Numbered from the stretch's first letter, positions 23,489 to 36,223 are shown. The stretch: DNA of 64,000 nucleotides from Pyrenula massariospora (GCA_021030905.1 JAGFMI010000004.1:744001-808000); one strand, 5' to 3'. Notes: generated by a model not told the origin, from the letters alone. Program-made: numbers and translations.

Positions 23489-24010
23489 AGGGAGCGTGGG
23501 AGGGGGTGAGTGGAGGGCTTGGGGGAGGAGGTGCAATTGTGATGCACTCCGGGGACGTTGAAGGTCTTTGGCGGGTAGATGGTTTGGGCCAGCGGAGATG
23601 TGAAGAGAAGGACGACGAGGATTGTTTTGTAGATTCGAAGAAAGCAAGCGATGAGAATTTGTACGATCAACTCTGACACCCTACATACGTGGCTATAATA
23701 CAGTAAATAACACCAGTTACTCAGAGCCCAGAAACACTTTCCACCCTCGTCGCATCTCGCCGCAACCACGAAGCACTCTCAAGCGTACTAACCGTACGGC
23801 GAACACCGCCACGTTCCATATCACATCAGAAGAAGCCCTCCCCCGGTTTCGCCACAGGATGGCTCGTTCGCGGTCTGACCGTGAAACAACTGTTCTCAGC
23901 GACGAATATCCAAGCATAGAAGAAGAAGAAGAAGAAGAAGAAGAGGAGGAGGAGGAGGAGGAGGAGGAGGAGGAGGAGGAGGAGGAGGAGGAGGAGGAGA
24001 AGGGGCAGAT
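23489..24010. other. Convergent intergenic region with a trinucleotide tract
   Basis: 522 bp between two stops. The first ~60 bp stay G-rich like the end of the hydrolase gene, and the last ~90 bp are a purine triplet repeat listed separately. No gene seen. Confidence 0.45.
23918..24003 (+). repeat. Compound (GAA)n-(GGA)n microsatellite
   Basis: An uninterrupted polypurine tract: roughly nine GAA units pass into about eighteen GGA/GAG units. It lies just past the stop codon of the minus-strand membrane protein gene, so in its transcript it would be a CTC/CTT-type 3' UTR tract. Confidence 0.9.
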
Positions 24011-26363
24011 TTACCGATTACGTTGAGGTGAATTAAGTTCCATTGTTGTGTATGAGTCCAGATCCGAGCGCTGCGATCCGAGTCTGAGAGCGGAATACGA
24101 CGAGAAATCCGAGCGGGGCGTGCGCGGTGTGTTGGGCGAGCGGGATGAGAGGGGTGATATAGGGGATTGGGAGGAGTGGGTACGGGTAGAGGTGTGCGGT
24201 GACGGGTCCTGGCTGGTATGGAGCTTGGGGAGGGGCGGTAGAGTTGGTGAGGAGGAAGAGTGTTTATGGCGTTGGGTGGAAGGACGGCGTGTCTTGTGTG
24301 AGTGAGGGTGGTTTTGCACCTTATTTGCAGAGGGCGGCGAGCGGTTATGATGTTGTTGACGTTCGAGATTGTCGGTGGATGTTGTATCCGGCAGCAGCGC
24401 TAGACGGTCGGAACTTAAAGTGGAGCGCGTTTCCATCGGCAGTGTGGTATTGCGCAACTGGAGGGAGTCAGACCTGCGATGATTGGGGCGGGCGGTTGGC
24501 TTGTCTTTGAATCGTTCATGGTGCTCTCCTGCTCCCTCATCTGCTAGGATCACCCTTACTTCTTCACCAGGACCGCTTGCACCAGTGCCGCAGAGCCGCA
24601 CTTGGATGCGACCAACTATCTTGTCATCTTCTGCTGCAGCCCACTGGCTACCCTTGCCTCGGTGCAAGCTCTCTGCTCTTTGGGCAATGGCGAATCCTCC
24701 CGCAGAGGCGCTAATGATTATGGATTTGATGTCGATGAAATTAAACTTGCCGACTCCTGGCGATCCTGAGATGTAGGTTAATGCACCAGCGTACAACAAC
24801 CCGATTATTATGTTCAATGTAAAGACAAGGTAGATGTCTCTTGAGTTTCCAAAGGTAATTGCTTGGACGTGTGCTTCAGCTGAGGATGGCTTGCTATCGT
24901 TGTACACCATCAATTGGGCCGAAGCGTAAGCTAGAAACATGTTATCAAGTAAAGACTCAAAGGAGTCTTTAACACCGGTGAAGGTTGCTGAGGGATCATC
25001 CTTCATAACTCCAGGTCGAGCTTCCACATTTGCTATATTATACATAAAGGTATCTCCTATGACAGAGATCCAGATAGTGGTGTCAAAGATCCCTGCCATA
25101 TTATCCAACTGGCCGAATGCTCGATTTGTTATATTATGCGCATGTGGTGGTGCCTCGATCGTTTTCTCTGGAGTAACGGCGATCGTTTTCAGAGTGGTAT
25201 TTACTTCGACGGAGAACATTTTGGGCTCAAACACTACCTGACACTGAACTTTGTCTAGCCGGGCATATTTGCTATCGGCTGCGTTGCCCGAGACCAGAGC
25301 CATGTAATATGTTGAAGTGTTGAAATTCTCTCCGCTCGATCCTGCAGCCATTGCTAATACTTCATTGGGACCCAAAGCTGCTGCCGCATGCATCGTTGAC
25401 GCATTGTTTGGCAATAAACCCATGGCATTGAAAACATGGAGCGTCCAGCCATCAGGTACAGGAAAAGGGTACAGGAAAAAATCTGAGCTTTTGTTGTAGG
25501 AACAGGACGCACTTGGGAGAAGGCCTGGTTCGGAGTACTTGTATCCTGTAGCTGATACGCCAAATGCGTGTCCCGCGTTGGCATCATCTTTAAGACCGAC
25601 TGAAGCACCCATACCAAAGCTCCGCGTCGTGTAGGTAAAGCCGGTTCTATCAAGTTTATCATGAGAGCGAAGGCCGTCATTTACGTCTGATTGGTTGGAT
25701 GCATCACGGGCAGCTTGCAACATCGAACCTTGAAGATTGAAATGGGGCAGCCAAGTGAACGTGCCTTGCGCGGTATTGCGAGTGTAGGTCGCGTTGTCCG
25801 TTACGCTGGCAGTGAAACCAGTCCAATTTGAGTAAGCAGGGATCAAAATTTGATGAGTTGTGAGCTTTGTTGACGGGACAGGTGTCAAGGCACCGGTCCA
25901 CAAGATAGCTGGGATGGAGCTTGCAAGAACAAATAGCATTAGGCATGTAAGAGGGAGGCTGGGAAGTGAGAAGTCGACATTTGTGATGCAGACGCTGGCC
26001 AGTAGCTTCAAACCATCAAGAGTGATCGAGTTGCGACGGAGGTATGTTCGGGCTGATAAGTTGATTGCACTGCCTGCGCAAATCACCAGTCAATAGATGT
26101 ATCAGCCATGATAACGGATATCTGCGCATGGGACGAGGTTCACACATACAAAGCGCATACACCATCATCGTCCCAAAAATACGAGATAGCACATGAACTA
26201 TCTGACCGACCCAGGTGCCGTTGTCGATGACGAGTCTGGCAAAATCCGGTTTCGATTTGTACTCGGCAACGCTGCTATACAGTAGAATGCTAGCCATAGA
26301 ACTGGTCAGGGCCAGCGCGGGCATGGCCCCAAATTTTGAGAACCAAGAAGCCTTCTCGACCAT
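24011..26363 (-). CDS. Large multi-pass membrane protein with extracellular domain, unknown function
   Basis: Two minus-strand exons, 26363-26150 and 26073-24011, join across a 76 bp intron (gtatgt...gcgcag) and give 758 residues. Three hydrophobic segments lie in the first ~150 residues (PALALTSSMASILLY, RIFGTMMVYALCSAIN, LTCLMLFVLASSIPAILW). A large region of ~350 residues with many N-glycosylation sequons is probably outside the cell. One more membrane span (IYLVFTLNIIIGLLYAGALTYI) follows, then a ~200-residue Ser/Pro/Arg/His-rich cytoplasmic tail. The WTGALTP segment and topology are typical of an uncharacterised family in filamentous ascomycetes. The gene at 37542-39737 has a similar overall topology but no obvious sequence match. 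A plasma-membrane or cell-wall-sensing role would be guesswork. Confidence 0.75.
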
Positions 26364-28891
26364 TGCGCGAGGTCATATGAGAAATCTGTAGAGAACACAA
26401 AGGAGCAAAATTTGCAATGGGGAAAGCCAGCAAGGCGAGAAGTAACGTGCAAAATATATCCGGTCTCACGTCTATCTGGGAGAACGGGTAATTGATTTTG
26501 AGGCTGAATCAATAGACTCTCAGGGATTGAGTGAAGCAGAAGGAATTTCTCATGACTAAGTGCGCTATTGCAAGCCATTGTAAGCAGCATCTTCGCAAGG
26601 CGGCCAGGTCGCCTGAGGCACATTCTCGGAGTTTTACACTGTTAAAGGGGGTCAGGCAGTCGTTGCAATCCAATTCTGGATTAGAAAGGTTGATGTGTCC
26701 GCAGAATTCCAACGCCGCAAGCAAGATGCGGGGCCTTGAAGGATGAATATCGAGTTCCGGAGGCTCCCTCGGCCAATCTCGTGGAAAGAAGGGGGGGAGG
26801 ATAAGGCTAAAGAATGGGAGCCGCATCGCTTGCATCCGGCCACACACATCGTCATCGGATGATAGCAGAAGCAGGCACATATCACCGACTTACAGAGCGC
26901 GATTATTGGCGTATAGTTCCCTTAATCGTTACCTTTGGCTAGCTCTTATCGTCAGAGAACTGTGGACCTCAAAACGGCAACCGTCTTCAAAGCTCTAGAC
27001 TGCAGTAGCTGAGGCCGGCTGAAGGTCAAACAGGTCGCTTTGGAGGTGACAAGGCCATTAGTAAGTCGAGCATTTCCTTAATTGCGAAAGAAAGGTCTCA
27101 GGCTAAGGGGGAAAGGAAAGGAGCTGAGAAGAAATGTTGGGGCGATGCCAAGAAAGTCGTTGGTAGGCGGTTGTTCGCGGAAGCCGATTGGCGAGAGGCG
27201 CTTGAAACGACGCTAGTCCGAACTAGTAGGACCTCCGGTAGAAGAGAGGAATAAGGAGAGACTTTACTATCATTTTGAAAGTGCGGATACCAGCGAGGCA
27301 GACAGCAGGGCGTCGCTGCTGCTGCACGATCTCAAGCAGCTCGCTGTCCTGTTGTCGTAGCAGAAGTTCTCAGGGAAAGTGGGGATATCTTACCAAGACT
27401 CACATGCTAGCTCAATGGATTTTGTCTCAAATCAACTCCCTGCGTGAGCTCCGTAGTTTGTATGGCGAAAGTACACAGTTCGACGAGTTACTTAGAGCTA
27501 TTGGGACAAGAGGCCATAAGAGAACAAGAATGGGGAAACTTAACCCGATCCCAAGGTTGCAGTGGCATTAAGGGTCAAACGGACGACGAAATCCTGTGCG
27601 TGCAACCCTCTCGGCCGCGACATATATGCCGCTTAATGCGATTTTGGTGGGGTTGTTTAGCAATTCGGGTAGGCAAAGCCCAATTGGAGCACATGTAGAG
27701 TCTGTCCACATTATTGATTTATCAGCGCTGTTACACTTGTCCAACAGAACATGCCTGCCTACCTCTGCGGAAAGGCTGAAAAACTAACCATAATCTGCTT
27801 ATCTTGATTGTTCGCGATGTAGTCGTAGATTTGAGAGTTCTACACGGCAACCGGAGGCGGCATCGTGTGTTTCATGTGCAGTTCCTTGTTTGTGGTGGTT
27901 GTCTGGAGTGTCAAGGCTTGTGACATTTATATCGATAGTGCGGACTCAGAACGCAGCCCCAAGACTGCCGAGGTGGACGAAATCATGCCGGAAACCGTTA
28001 TGTATGGTATTCATGAAGGCCTGTATCAGATCTGTGCCAAGTACGGTAAGTCATACACAAAAACTAAAATGATAAGAAATTCTTGGTAAGCCTTACGAAG
28101 GCCTGTCACGACGACAAAAATTGCGCAATTCAGTGGTAAAAGAAATATAAGATATGTGAAGAGCTTTAGTCAGCATTTACGAACTACTGAGGACTGTACC
28201 GTTCTTTGAAAAAGAATCCGGTCCTCATTTGAACGGGTCTGAAATGAGTTGGTGAGCGAGGACGTGAAGGCACTCTAAGCACGTTAGTTTCTTCGATGGC
28301 AGGCTCGGCCCGAGTGTCCTCAGGATAATATCCTGAATCGCGGAAAGTCATATCACAAATCCCACAAAGTCAACTCGTTAAAGTCTGATCAACAAATAGA
28401 AGACAGTAAGGGGCCTCGAAGAATGAAAGAGACGTTTCGCTAATCGTTGCCAGAAACGCTAACTTATCGCGTTGACTGCGGGTATTGATCTCGTCTTGAA
28501 ATTTCGACTCAGGGCGAGAAGACTTATCACTAAACAAAGGCCTTGAAATCAAAGTCTTGGGTGCTCTCGCAGGGAGGCTTAGTATTTTAAAAAGACCTTG
28601 CCAGTTTAGGACTTGAATTAGATCGAAAGTGAGGCTCGCGCCGTGTTCTTGGCGCCAAGAAATTATCCGACTTTTTACCTGCCAGAAGCATAACCGCCGA
28701 TATGAGTTTCTTCATTGTGTCTCGTAAGGTTCCGACTTTTTCCACCGTTCTCGGAATTGAAATTGCTGAGAATACAGCAGGATTGGAGCTCTGCTCGAGC
28801 ACCAAGACTGATCTGTATTTGAAGTCTATCAAGAAGACAATGAAGACACGACGCCGCAAAGCGCCGCGACCCAAAGGGAGACTGAAGACAC
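26364..28891. other. Long divergent intergenic region
   Basis: About 2.5 kb between the membrane protein gene (minus) and RRN6 (plus). A 74-codon plus-strand frame at 27865-28089 starts with a signal-peptide-like stretch but has no convincing continuation. No repeats or mobile element seen. Confidence 0.4.
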
Positions 28892-31828
28892 ATGGCTGAT
28901 ACTCGTGCCTCCTTTACCTTAGGCTACGGTACCCCAGGAACCGCGACATATGATCAGAAGACGGGGGCGTGGTCCTTCATCAGACCACTCCTTCCAAATT
29001 CGTCTGAGAACCAAAACGAAAATGAACAGCAGCGAAGTCGCGTGGAGACATTTTCCTTTCGTGCCGTCGGAAAATACTGTGAAAATGTGCTACGCCAAAA
29101 TTTGCATCCATCTGTGGCAAGCCCACGCTCAACTGACTCTTATGGCGGGAATAGTCCGTCAAAAACTTTATCCAACCTAGCTGTAGACCGATCTCTACTT
29201 TGGCCAGAAATTCGAGCTTCGAATACTTGGCTCTCGTTTCCGAGACATCGCCATCCAATTTTTTCAACAGTCCTGGCATTTGGTAATGCAATCAAAATCG
29301 GACAGAGCCTGCAAGAACGCCGCCGCCGCACCACTCCAATTGTTGCACGTACTTGCGGCCCAAACGGGGAGGACCTGCGACTAACAAAGCTCGGAATAGC
29401 AACCGCCAGACTTCGATCCAAGACTGAAGATTTCATTGAGGTCCAGGTCCCTTCAGTTGGAGATACTGATGAGGCTTGGTGGCTTGGATCTGGAGGAACT
29501 ATTCGGGGAGTATGCTTTGCCGAATCTCCCCAAAATGACGCTACTTGGATGGCGGTTCGGTTATTCACATGTACAACCTTCTTTCGTCCAATTGTTCATC
29601 GAGTTCCAGTACCTGCACGATTTTCAGAGTCTAGAATACACTCTTCGATCTATGGTTCCTCCGTACTAGATGCTAATCCAGTTGTGACTCTGCCAATGTC
29701 AAGAACAGGTGGCCGACCTCACACTTGCGTTACTTTTGATCCTCGAGACGAGCAAAGAGTAGCTGTAATAGATGACCAGGGCATTTGGAGTATATGGCGA
29801 ATCGAAAGGAAAAAACGCAAGTCAACGAGAGTGATTGACCGTATCAATCTACAGACAAATGGGAGCCTGCATGCAGAGAGCAAGACTGTAACCGGAGAGG
29901 CGCCAAGACACTTTGACGAATGGCACTCGATTCAATGGCTTATTAACGAGCAAGGAGAGGACATAGTCGTCGTCTGCAATCGCTGCATTATTGCCGCCTT
30001 CCGTATCTCTGATGGGAAGCGGCTAGAATTCCCAGATCTTGCTCCTAGTACCTCCAGACAAAGGCATTGGATATTAGACATTCATCGAAGCACCGCTCAT
30101 TTAGGCATGTTCTATATCTTGACCTCGGAGCAGCTGTTATGGCTGTCGGCTTCGATGCCTAAATGGATGAGCGATGGTCAACGTTTAAATGATTTGGGCA
30201 TTGTGCTGGGCTGGCAACATTTCCTAGATGCCGAAGACCATACTCTATACTTGACTGTCTTGGAAACTGAATCTGGTATGAATGGCTCATACATTCACTG
30301 CTTTGACTGACCAGTTTCAGATGCTACAATACTTGTATCTTCTCGACTAAATACTTTAAGTTTGGCTTTCAGATTCGGAAAGCTAACCGATAACCCATCG
30401 CCGGCCTCCATATCAGACCCTACGCCGCACTTTTTAGTATCTGATAGCGAAATGGGAAGTTTGGACGATTCTCGAATTCCTCTTGAACGGCACTTCCGCA
30501 AGGTCGAATCCCGAGTCAAGGGTGGCCGCGAAGTTGATGAGAGCGAAGTTGACCTGTATAAAATGTTCATGGTCAACCGAGATCTCAGCATTTCCGAACA
30601 ACTATTCCGACGCGTGCCTGGACCTAGTCTGTTGAAAGTGAATAGTGTACTATCTACAACACTTCCTTTAGTAAAACCACCAACTAAACGAGCCTTGAAG
30701 GATGCTGGTGTCACCGACCTCGATGATTTTATTGTTGAGCATAACAATGACTCGGAATACTTTGGTCTTGAATTTTCACAGATTCGTGGAAGAGACGTCG
30801 TTTCAAGGTTTTCTGGTCGCCAATTGAGATTGCTACGTACGCTGTTTCTTGATCACCATGATGTATACAGTATTTCAACTGCACTCGAATCTTTGTTACA
30901 CAAATCCAAAGCTAAAAAATCCGAAAATCCCTTCTCATATCACCTTGATATTCTCAAGGACCGCTGTTTGAACGACACCAAAGAACACAACCCTGGAGTC
31001 CGCACCTTACGGGAAATCATTGCTCTTCTGCCTCAACTTAACGACATCGAAGAAGAGTCAGATCAGTTCGAGAACCTACGAGCAAGTATCTCCGCATCTC
31101 ACAGCGGTCTGAGTGTCTTGCACACAAACCCCACCTCAGATACGCAGAGGATTTCCCAATTCTACGACTTTATTCTCCACTTCTACATCTCTCACCTTCC
31201 CCTTTCAACACCCAATCAAGTCCGCAACGCCAAAGAACGCCTCTGTCGCCGCGTTACCGCCGAGATCGCTTTGTCTGACCTCGCAGTCCGACCTCAGTCC
31301 TCAGAGCTACCTCATGAACCCTCTTCCGACAACCTAATCACAGCCTACAACTCTCTTTCCTCCTGCACATCTCTCACACCTCAAACGCTCAGCCCCTCCG
31401 AAAACAATACTATGACCTCCTTCCTCTCCCATTTCGCACCCACCCCTACAGACCCAAAGTCCTACTCCTACACACAAACCACCTCCACCCTCTTAACTTC
31501 CGCTTCCGCCGCAGCCCAAGCCCACGCCGAAGCCAACAACCCCGCCCTCCGCCGCCGCGCCGAAAAAGCCCGCGCCCGCCTCGAAAAGATCAAGAAGAAG
31601 CGGGAACAGGCCGAGAAGAAAGTCCGCGAGGCGAAGATGACCCAACCGCCGGCGTTAGAAGTCGTCGGGGCGAAGTCCCAGCCGATGACGACGGGGTTGA
31701 CGATGAGCAGTCAGGGGATGGGGATGAGCTCGAGTCAGATTACGACCGGGCCGCCGGTGGTGCAGAGCCAGCCGGTGGCGGGGGCGTTTGCGGTGAGGAG
31801 GAAGGCGAAGAGGAAAAAGGGGTTTTAG
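28892..31828 (+). CDS. RRN6: RNA polymerase I-specific initiation factor Rrn6-like
   Basis: Two exons, 28892-30275 and 30321-31828, joined across a 45 bp intron (gtatga...ctgac...tttcag), give 963 residues. The N-terminal half reads like the beta-propeller region of Rrn6: FTLGYGTPGTATYD at the start, LLWPEIRASNTWLSF, and CVTFDPRDEQRVAVIDDQG with repeated W-rich strands. The second half is helical and ends in a basic, Gln/Met-rich tail (AVRRKAKRKKGF). Rrn6 is a subunit of the yeast core factor that recruits Pol I to rDNA promoters in the nucleolus (TAF1C in animals). Length is usual. From about 31100 codons become C-ending, and after 31600 G-ending, unlike the rest of the gene. Confidence 0.82.
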
Positions 31829-32094
31829 TGCCGCTAGATGAAAGAGATGGAAAAGGAATAGCAGGTAGATAGGAAGTACATAACCGCTTTCAAATAGCGT
31901 GGTATTTGCAGTTCAATTCAATTCAGTTCAGCTCTGTACACTCCAAATGCCCTGCCCAGCCTACTAAAGCTCGCATGCATATGTACCTAGGTACTTTGCG
32001 GCCATCAACGCCGGGCGTTTTGTTTTTTTCTTCCAATCTCATGTTTCCCTACCCCTTCACCAGGATCCCGCCTTATTGTGGCTGTACATTCCTA

Positions 32095-33008
32095 TCACGA
32101 CGCCGCTGTCGGATTCTGCTTCCGAAACGACACCTTCTCCACCGCCACGCTCTCGTTGCCGCCCTCGTCCGTCTTTAGTTGGTATACGTATAGTACTAAT
32201 ACGTCCCCTTGGACCTAAACCCGCACATCGTCAGCTCGGTAAATCACACTCCATTGCCCCCTCCCTCCTCCTCCTCTAAGTTTGGGATAGGAAAAACTCA
32301 CATCCATCAAACAAAAACTCGGCACCACCTCTGTCCCCCCTCCCCCACCCCCCCCAACCGTACAAAACGCCCCCGTCCCACTCCCCGGATTCACAAAAAA
32401 CTTCCCCTCCAGCTCATACGCCTCAAACCGATGCGTCCCGCCCCACAGCAGCACATCGACATCCATCTGCCGCGCCGCGATCAGCAGCGCGTCCGCATCC
32501 CCCGCCGGGATGATCGTGTGCCCGCTCGTGAACCCGATGCGCAGCGAGCCGTGGACGACGACCTTGGAGAGGGGGATGGTGGCGGACTCGGAGAGGTCAA
32601 AGGGCCCGCGGACCAGGTGCAGGTCCGGCGCGAGGGAGCGGAGGAAGTCGTAGGTTGGGGCGTCGGTGAGGTTGCCTAGGGAGAGGATTTGGCCGATTTT
32701 GCCGGGGGTGAGGAGTTTGCGGAACTAGAATTTTTTTTCTCTTTTTTCAGTTTGGGGTTTTGTGTGTGTGGAGGGGGTTGGACGGAGCTTGTGTGTTTGG
32801 GGGTGTGTAGAGTTGTGAGTTCTGAAGAGGGGGAGACGGTCGAGTGGGAAGGGGAGGATATACCTTTGCGGGAATGTCCTGGATGGGAGCGGTGAGGTTA
32901 GTATATGCTTCAGAAGCAAATAGAGTCTCTTCCAAAGGCTTGAGAGCTCACAGGTGCACGGTCTGGTATGAAAAGGTCCCCGATGACGAGGACAAGCCGC
33001 GAGGTCAT
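32095..33008 (-). CDS. VPS29: Retromer subunit Vps29
   Basis: Four minus-strand exons: 33008-32952, 32878-32864, 32724-32302 and 32214-32095, giving 204 residues. Exon 2 is a 15 bp micro-exon encoding DIPAK. The product follows Vps29 along its length: LVLVIGDLFIPDRAP, KLLTPGKIGQILSLGNLTD, LHLVRGPFDL, THRFEAYELEGKFFVNPGS, PSFCLMD and VLVLYVYQL. Vps29 has a calcineurin-like phosphoesterase fold but serves as a scaffold with Vps35/Vps26 on endosomes for cargo recycling to the Golgi. Here the fold's GDxH motif reads GDLF and the usual GHTH reads GGTH, so metal-binding His residues are lost and enzymatic activity is unlikely. A Gly-rich insertion lies before PSFCLMD. Sense-strand composition goes from C-rich to G-rich within exon 3. 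Confidence 0.9.
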
Positions 33009-33701
33009 GGTGGGCTTCTCGTGTGCCTCACCGAGTCATGACGGATGAGATTTGCAGTGCTCTATGAGCTTGAATTTGAGCCCTTTGGCCGTAGCTCTGG
33101 AGGGTTGAGGGACACAATTCGCGATCACAACACAACAAACAGGTATCTTGAGATGCGCAGTGTGGGGGAGCTTGTCTCCGAAAATTAGACGACGAAGAGG
33201 CTCAGACCCTGAGATGATAAATTACTAGTTGTATTTAGTATTACTATCCAACAAAACTTTGGAGAAGTCGATAAGGTATGATAGAAAGATTCATTGACAC
33301 ATAAACTCTTTCCATATATGCAAAAGTAGTCGTAAGCAGCTCTTCATTCAAAGAGTGAATGGCTCGAGGGCTACAAATAGTTCATTCGCTTTACCGTTCA
33401 ACCTGGAATACATAGCAACACCAATGGTATCTTGCCAGATATCCACCCAGTGCCAACGTCAAAGAACCTCTTGGACAATTTACCCCGAAACGCCAGTGGC
33501 CATTTCTGATACATTTTTCACGTTCGGAAATATTCCATCACTGCTCCTTCTATCGTCGTCTGCGAGTTCATTCTCGAGTTCCGGCCAGTCAAAGTCCATC
33601 AGCTGGCCCTTCCCATACCCAGTCCCACTCCAACTCTTCGCCTGATCTAGTTCCACGAGGCCAGAGTACCAGCATGCATCCACTGGGCTGCAGCCATATA
33701 G
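33009..33701. other. VPS29 promoter and 3' region of the RGS-LOV gene
   Basis: 693 bp between tandem minus-strand genes. A 67-codon minus frame at 33480-33683 (with KSWSGTGYGKGQ and FDWPELENEL) looks protein-like and may be an alternative last exon of the RGS-LOV gene, but no clean in-phase splice was found. Confidence 0.4.
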
Positions 33702-36223
33702 TCAATCAACACTCACGCTCCTTCCCGCTCGAGTTTCCTCGGTCCCTGTAGAATCTCGCACACTCCCGTTCACTGCAATACCTGCATCGTCACTCTTCAT
33801 TACCCCATCCCGTTCCGACAAGGGGCGTCCGCGGCGTTGATCATCCATGGTTCTCATTGCGCCGTGAGCTGTCATGGGGAATTCTGAAACTTGTGGCGAG
33901 CTATTTATAACGACACGCTCGGTCCTCGCATTGGAAGCTGGCACAGCTCGTCTTATAAGTTCCTCCCCATGCGATTCGGTGTATGTGCTCGTAGCCGTGC
34001 CATGAAGGCGACTTACGCCATTAGGTCGAGACTTTGCGCTGTAATTTCTCACCTGTGATAGGGTTTCAAGAGGCATTAGTCGTTGAGGAGGCCGGCTGAC
34101 GCGCTGACCGGGCCTATCAACCATGATCACCATCCAGACGCCGATTTTGTCGTCGCTGCCAAGGAGAGGGGTTGCAGAGATCCAACATGTCTGAGGCTTG
34201 GGGGAAATATCATCTTCGAGTGGTTCTGTAACAACTTCGCCTGCAGGCGTGGCTTGGAGGTTTCCGTGGTTTCCGCGGTTTATTCGGGGTTTACCTTTCT
34301 GATACCAGGCTATCTTCGCCGTCACGGGCGTTCCTGAGGTAAAGGAATCCTCTAGACCAACAAGAGTGGTCTGTGAGGCGGAGACATAAGACATAAACGG
34401 CATCTGGAGCAGATTTCCCAGCTTTTGGAGTGCAGGTGAGACGAAGATAATGCGAAGAGAAGAGGTAGGACGAAGGAGGAGGAACTTCTCGTAAACGCCG
34501 GGCAGTTTTCCTGAACGTCCGGAGAGCGCCAATGTCCACGAATCGCGGTCTTGCTGAGTCTCTTCGTCGTCATCGTCCATTGGAGTATCAATCAGCTTCC
34601 TTCGGATGGTCTGAGTACCCGTGCGTTTTTGACTGCCATAACTCGCTACGCTTGATTCTTCGTCACGAGTCATTGAGTTGCTCCGGCTGTGGCTTTGCAC
34701 GATTGCTGACTCTTCAAGGTCGAACATTTCTGACAGCTCACGCAGTTTCTCAAGCGCCTTCACCTTGCCCTTACTTGCTTTCTGTGTCAACTTCTCGTTC
34801 TCTCCGTGTTCGTCCTCCAGACCCTGTTGTCGAAGGAATCTGTCAAACCCATCGAGACCACGGCCATCCTCAACGAGCCCTGTCACGTCAACCTGGGCTC
34901 CTATGAAATATCGTACATTTCCTTGATCGTCAAGGAGCGGCGCTGTCATTAGCAGATTGATAAATGGCGTACCATCTCTCCGATAATTGAGTATAGTTTC
35001 CGAGGTTTCACGTCCTTCATCGAGGGCTTGCTTAATTCGACTGACGCTAGAGCTGTTTGTCTTTGGCCCCTGAAGGAACCGGCAATTGCGCCCAATCACG
35101 AAGTCTCGTCCGTAGCCTGTCATCCGATAAAATTCTATCAAACATCAGGTCAACGATTCTTCCAATTGTTGATGTATAGTCGATACTTACCGTCCGATGC
35201 ATATATTATTTGGTTATCGTCCTGACTAGGATCCGTTAAGCAAAAAACTTCCGTCAAACCTTTCACCAAGTCTCTCATGACCGGCGTTTGATGCGCGCCA
35301 GTAATTTCCTTAACCATCACATCAGTGACAATGTTGACCAAATCATAGGTGACATGCGCTGGAAGAGCATCAGTCTTCAGCATTTCACTAGCTGTTTGAC
35401 ATCTCTGCTCAAACTTAGGATTCACAGATGCCGCTACCCGCGCAACCGACTGTCGGTCTCGAGGCAATGCAGATACGTTAGCAGCAACAGCATTCGCATA
35501 TTCGATAGCCTTAATGGCTTTTTTAGTTTCAAGGTATTGAATTAGAAGAGGTGCAATATGGGGTTTGTAACGATTGAGGAAGGCCGTCAAGCGTGCGAAG
35601 AGAATTGGGTCGTGAATGATGAATTGTAGGTATTCCTGAGAGAAAAGCTTTTCTGAAAGACCATCGACCGTGCTCAATGCCTTGTTTGGAGGGGGCGCTC
35701 GGAGTAGAAAGCCTTTCTCTTCCGAAGAAGACGAGTGTCTGTACGTTCGCTCCCCTGGTGATTCGTTGCTTGGTCTCGATGCTCCATTAGTCTTCTTGTT
35801 GCTCTTAGGCCTAGAAGCTTTATACGCGGGCCGCGTTGGTGTTGGTAAAGGCTTGTCATCAAAAGCCGAGACATCGGTTACGGTTCTTAGCATGCTCACT
35901 GGCGGGGGAGTGTGTGTTGGTAACGACGAAGAGCTGACCGACCGTTCAAGGTCATTGTCAGTGTCTAGCACAGGAGAAGAGGTGCTTCGGACGGGAGGAC
36001 GATACCCGTTTTGTTTCTTTCTCATGACTATGAGGCCTGAGTCCAGCCGGTTATATTGCACATCTTCATCAGGTAAGGGCGCCACTGTCTCAATTGCTTG
36101 ACCATCGATGTCTTCGACAAGCTCTGGACCTGGTTCGTCTCTACGGTCTTTGAGAAATTTCTTAGATCTTTTCAAACGTCCTGAGCGCAGGCGAAAGCCG
36201 TGCTTAATGCGCTCAATATCCAT
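33702..36223 (-). CDS. RGS-LOV blue-light photoreceptor
   Basis: Two minus-strand exons, 36223-35191 and 35134-33702, joined across a 56 bp intron, give 821 residues. The N-terminus is basic and Ser/Pro-rich. Residues ~190-310 (LFSQEYLQFIIHDPILFARL ... VTDVMVKEITG) form a helical RGS-type domain. The LOV domain starts at the splice junction (YASDEFYRMTGY) and contains GRNCRFLQGP, with the flavin-adduct cysteine near residue 362, then NYRRDGTPFINLL and YFIGAQVDVTG. A long Ser/Arg-rich tail follows. This is the layout of fungal RGS-LOV receptors such as Botrytis BcLOV4, where blue light drives binding to membrane lipids; the RGS part suggests a link to G-protein signalling. A donor-like gtgagt just before the stop leaves the exact C-terminus open. 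Confidence 0.88.

Noticed and set aside
27865-28089. Small secreted protein candidate with a hydrophobic N-terminus and a possible donor at 28045
   Set aside because: Candidate downstream Cys-containing sequence is not in phase with any acceptable acceptor.
33480-33683. Extra last exon of the RGS-LOV gene
   Set aside because: Protein-like, but no splice with a usual intron length joins it in phase, so the stop at 33702 was kept.
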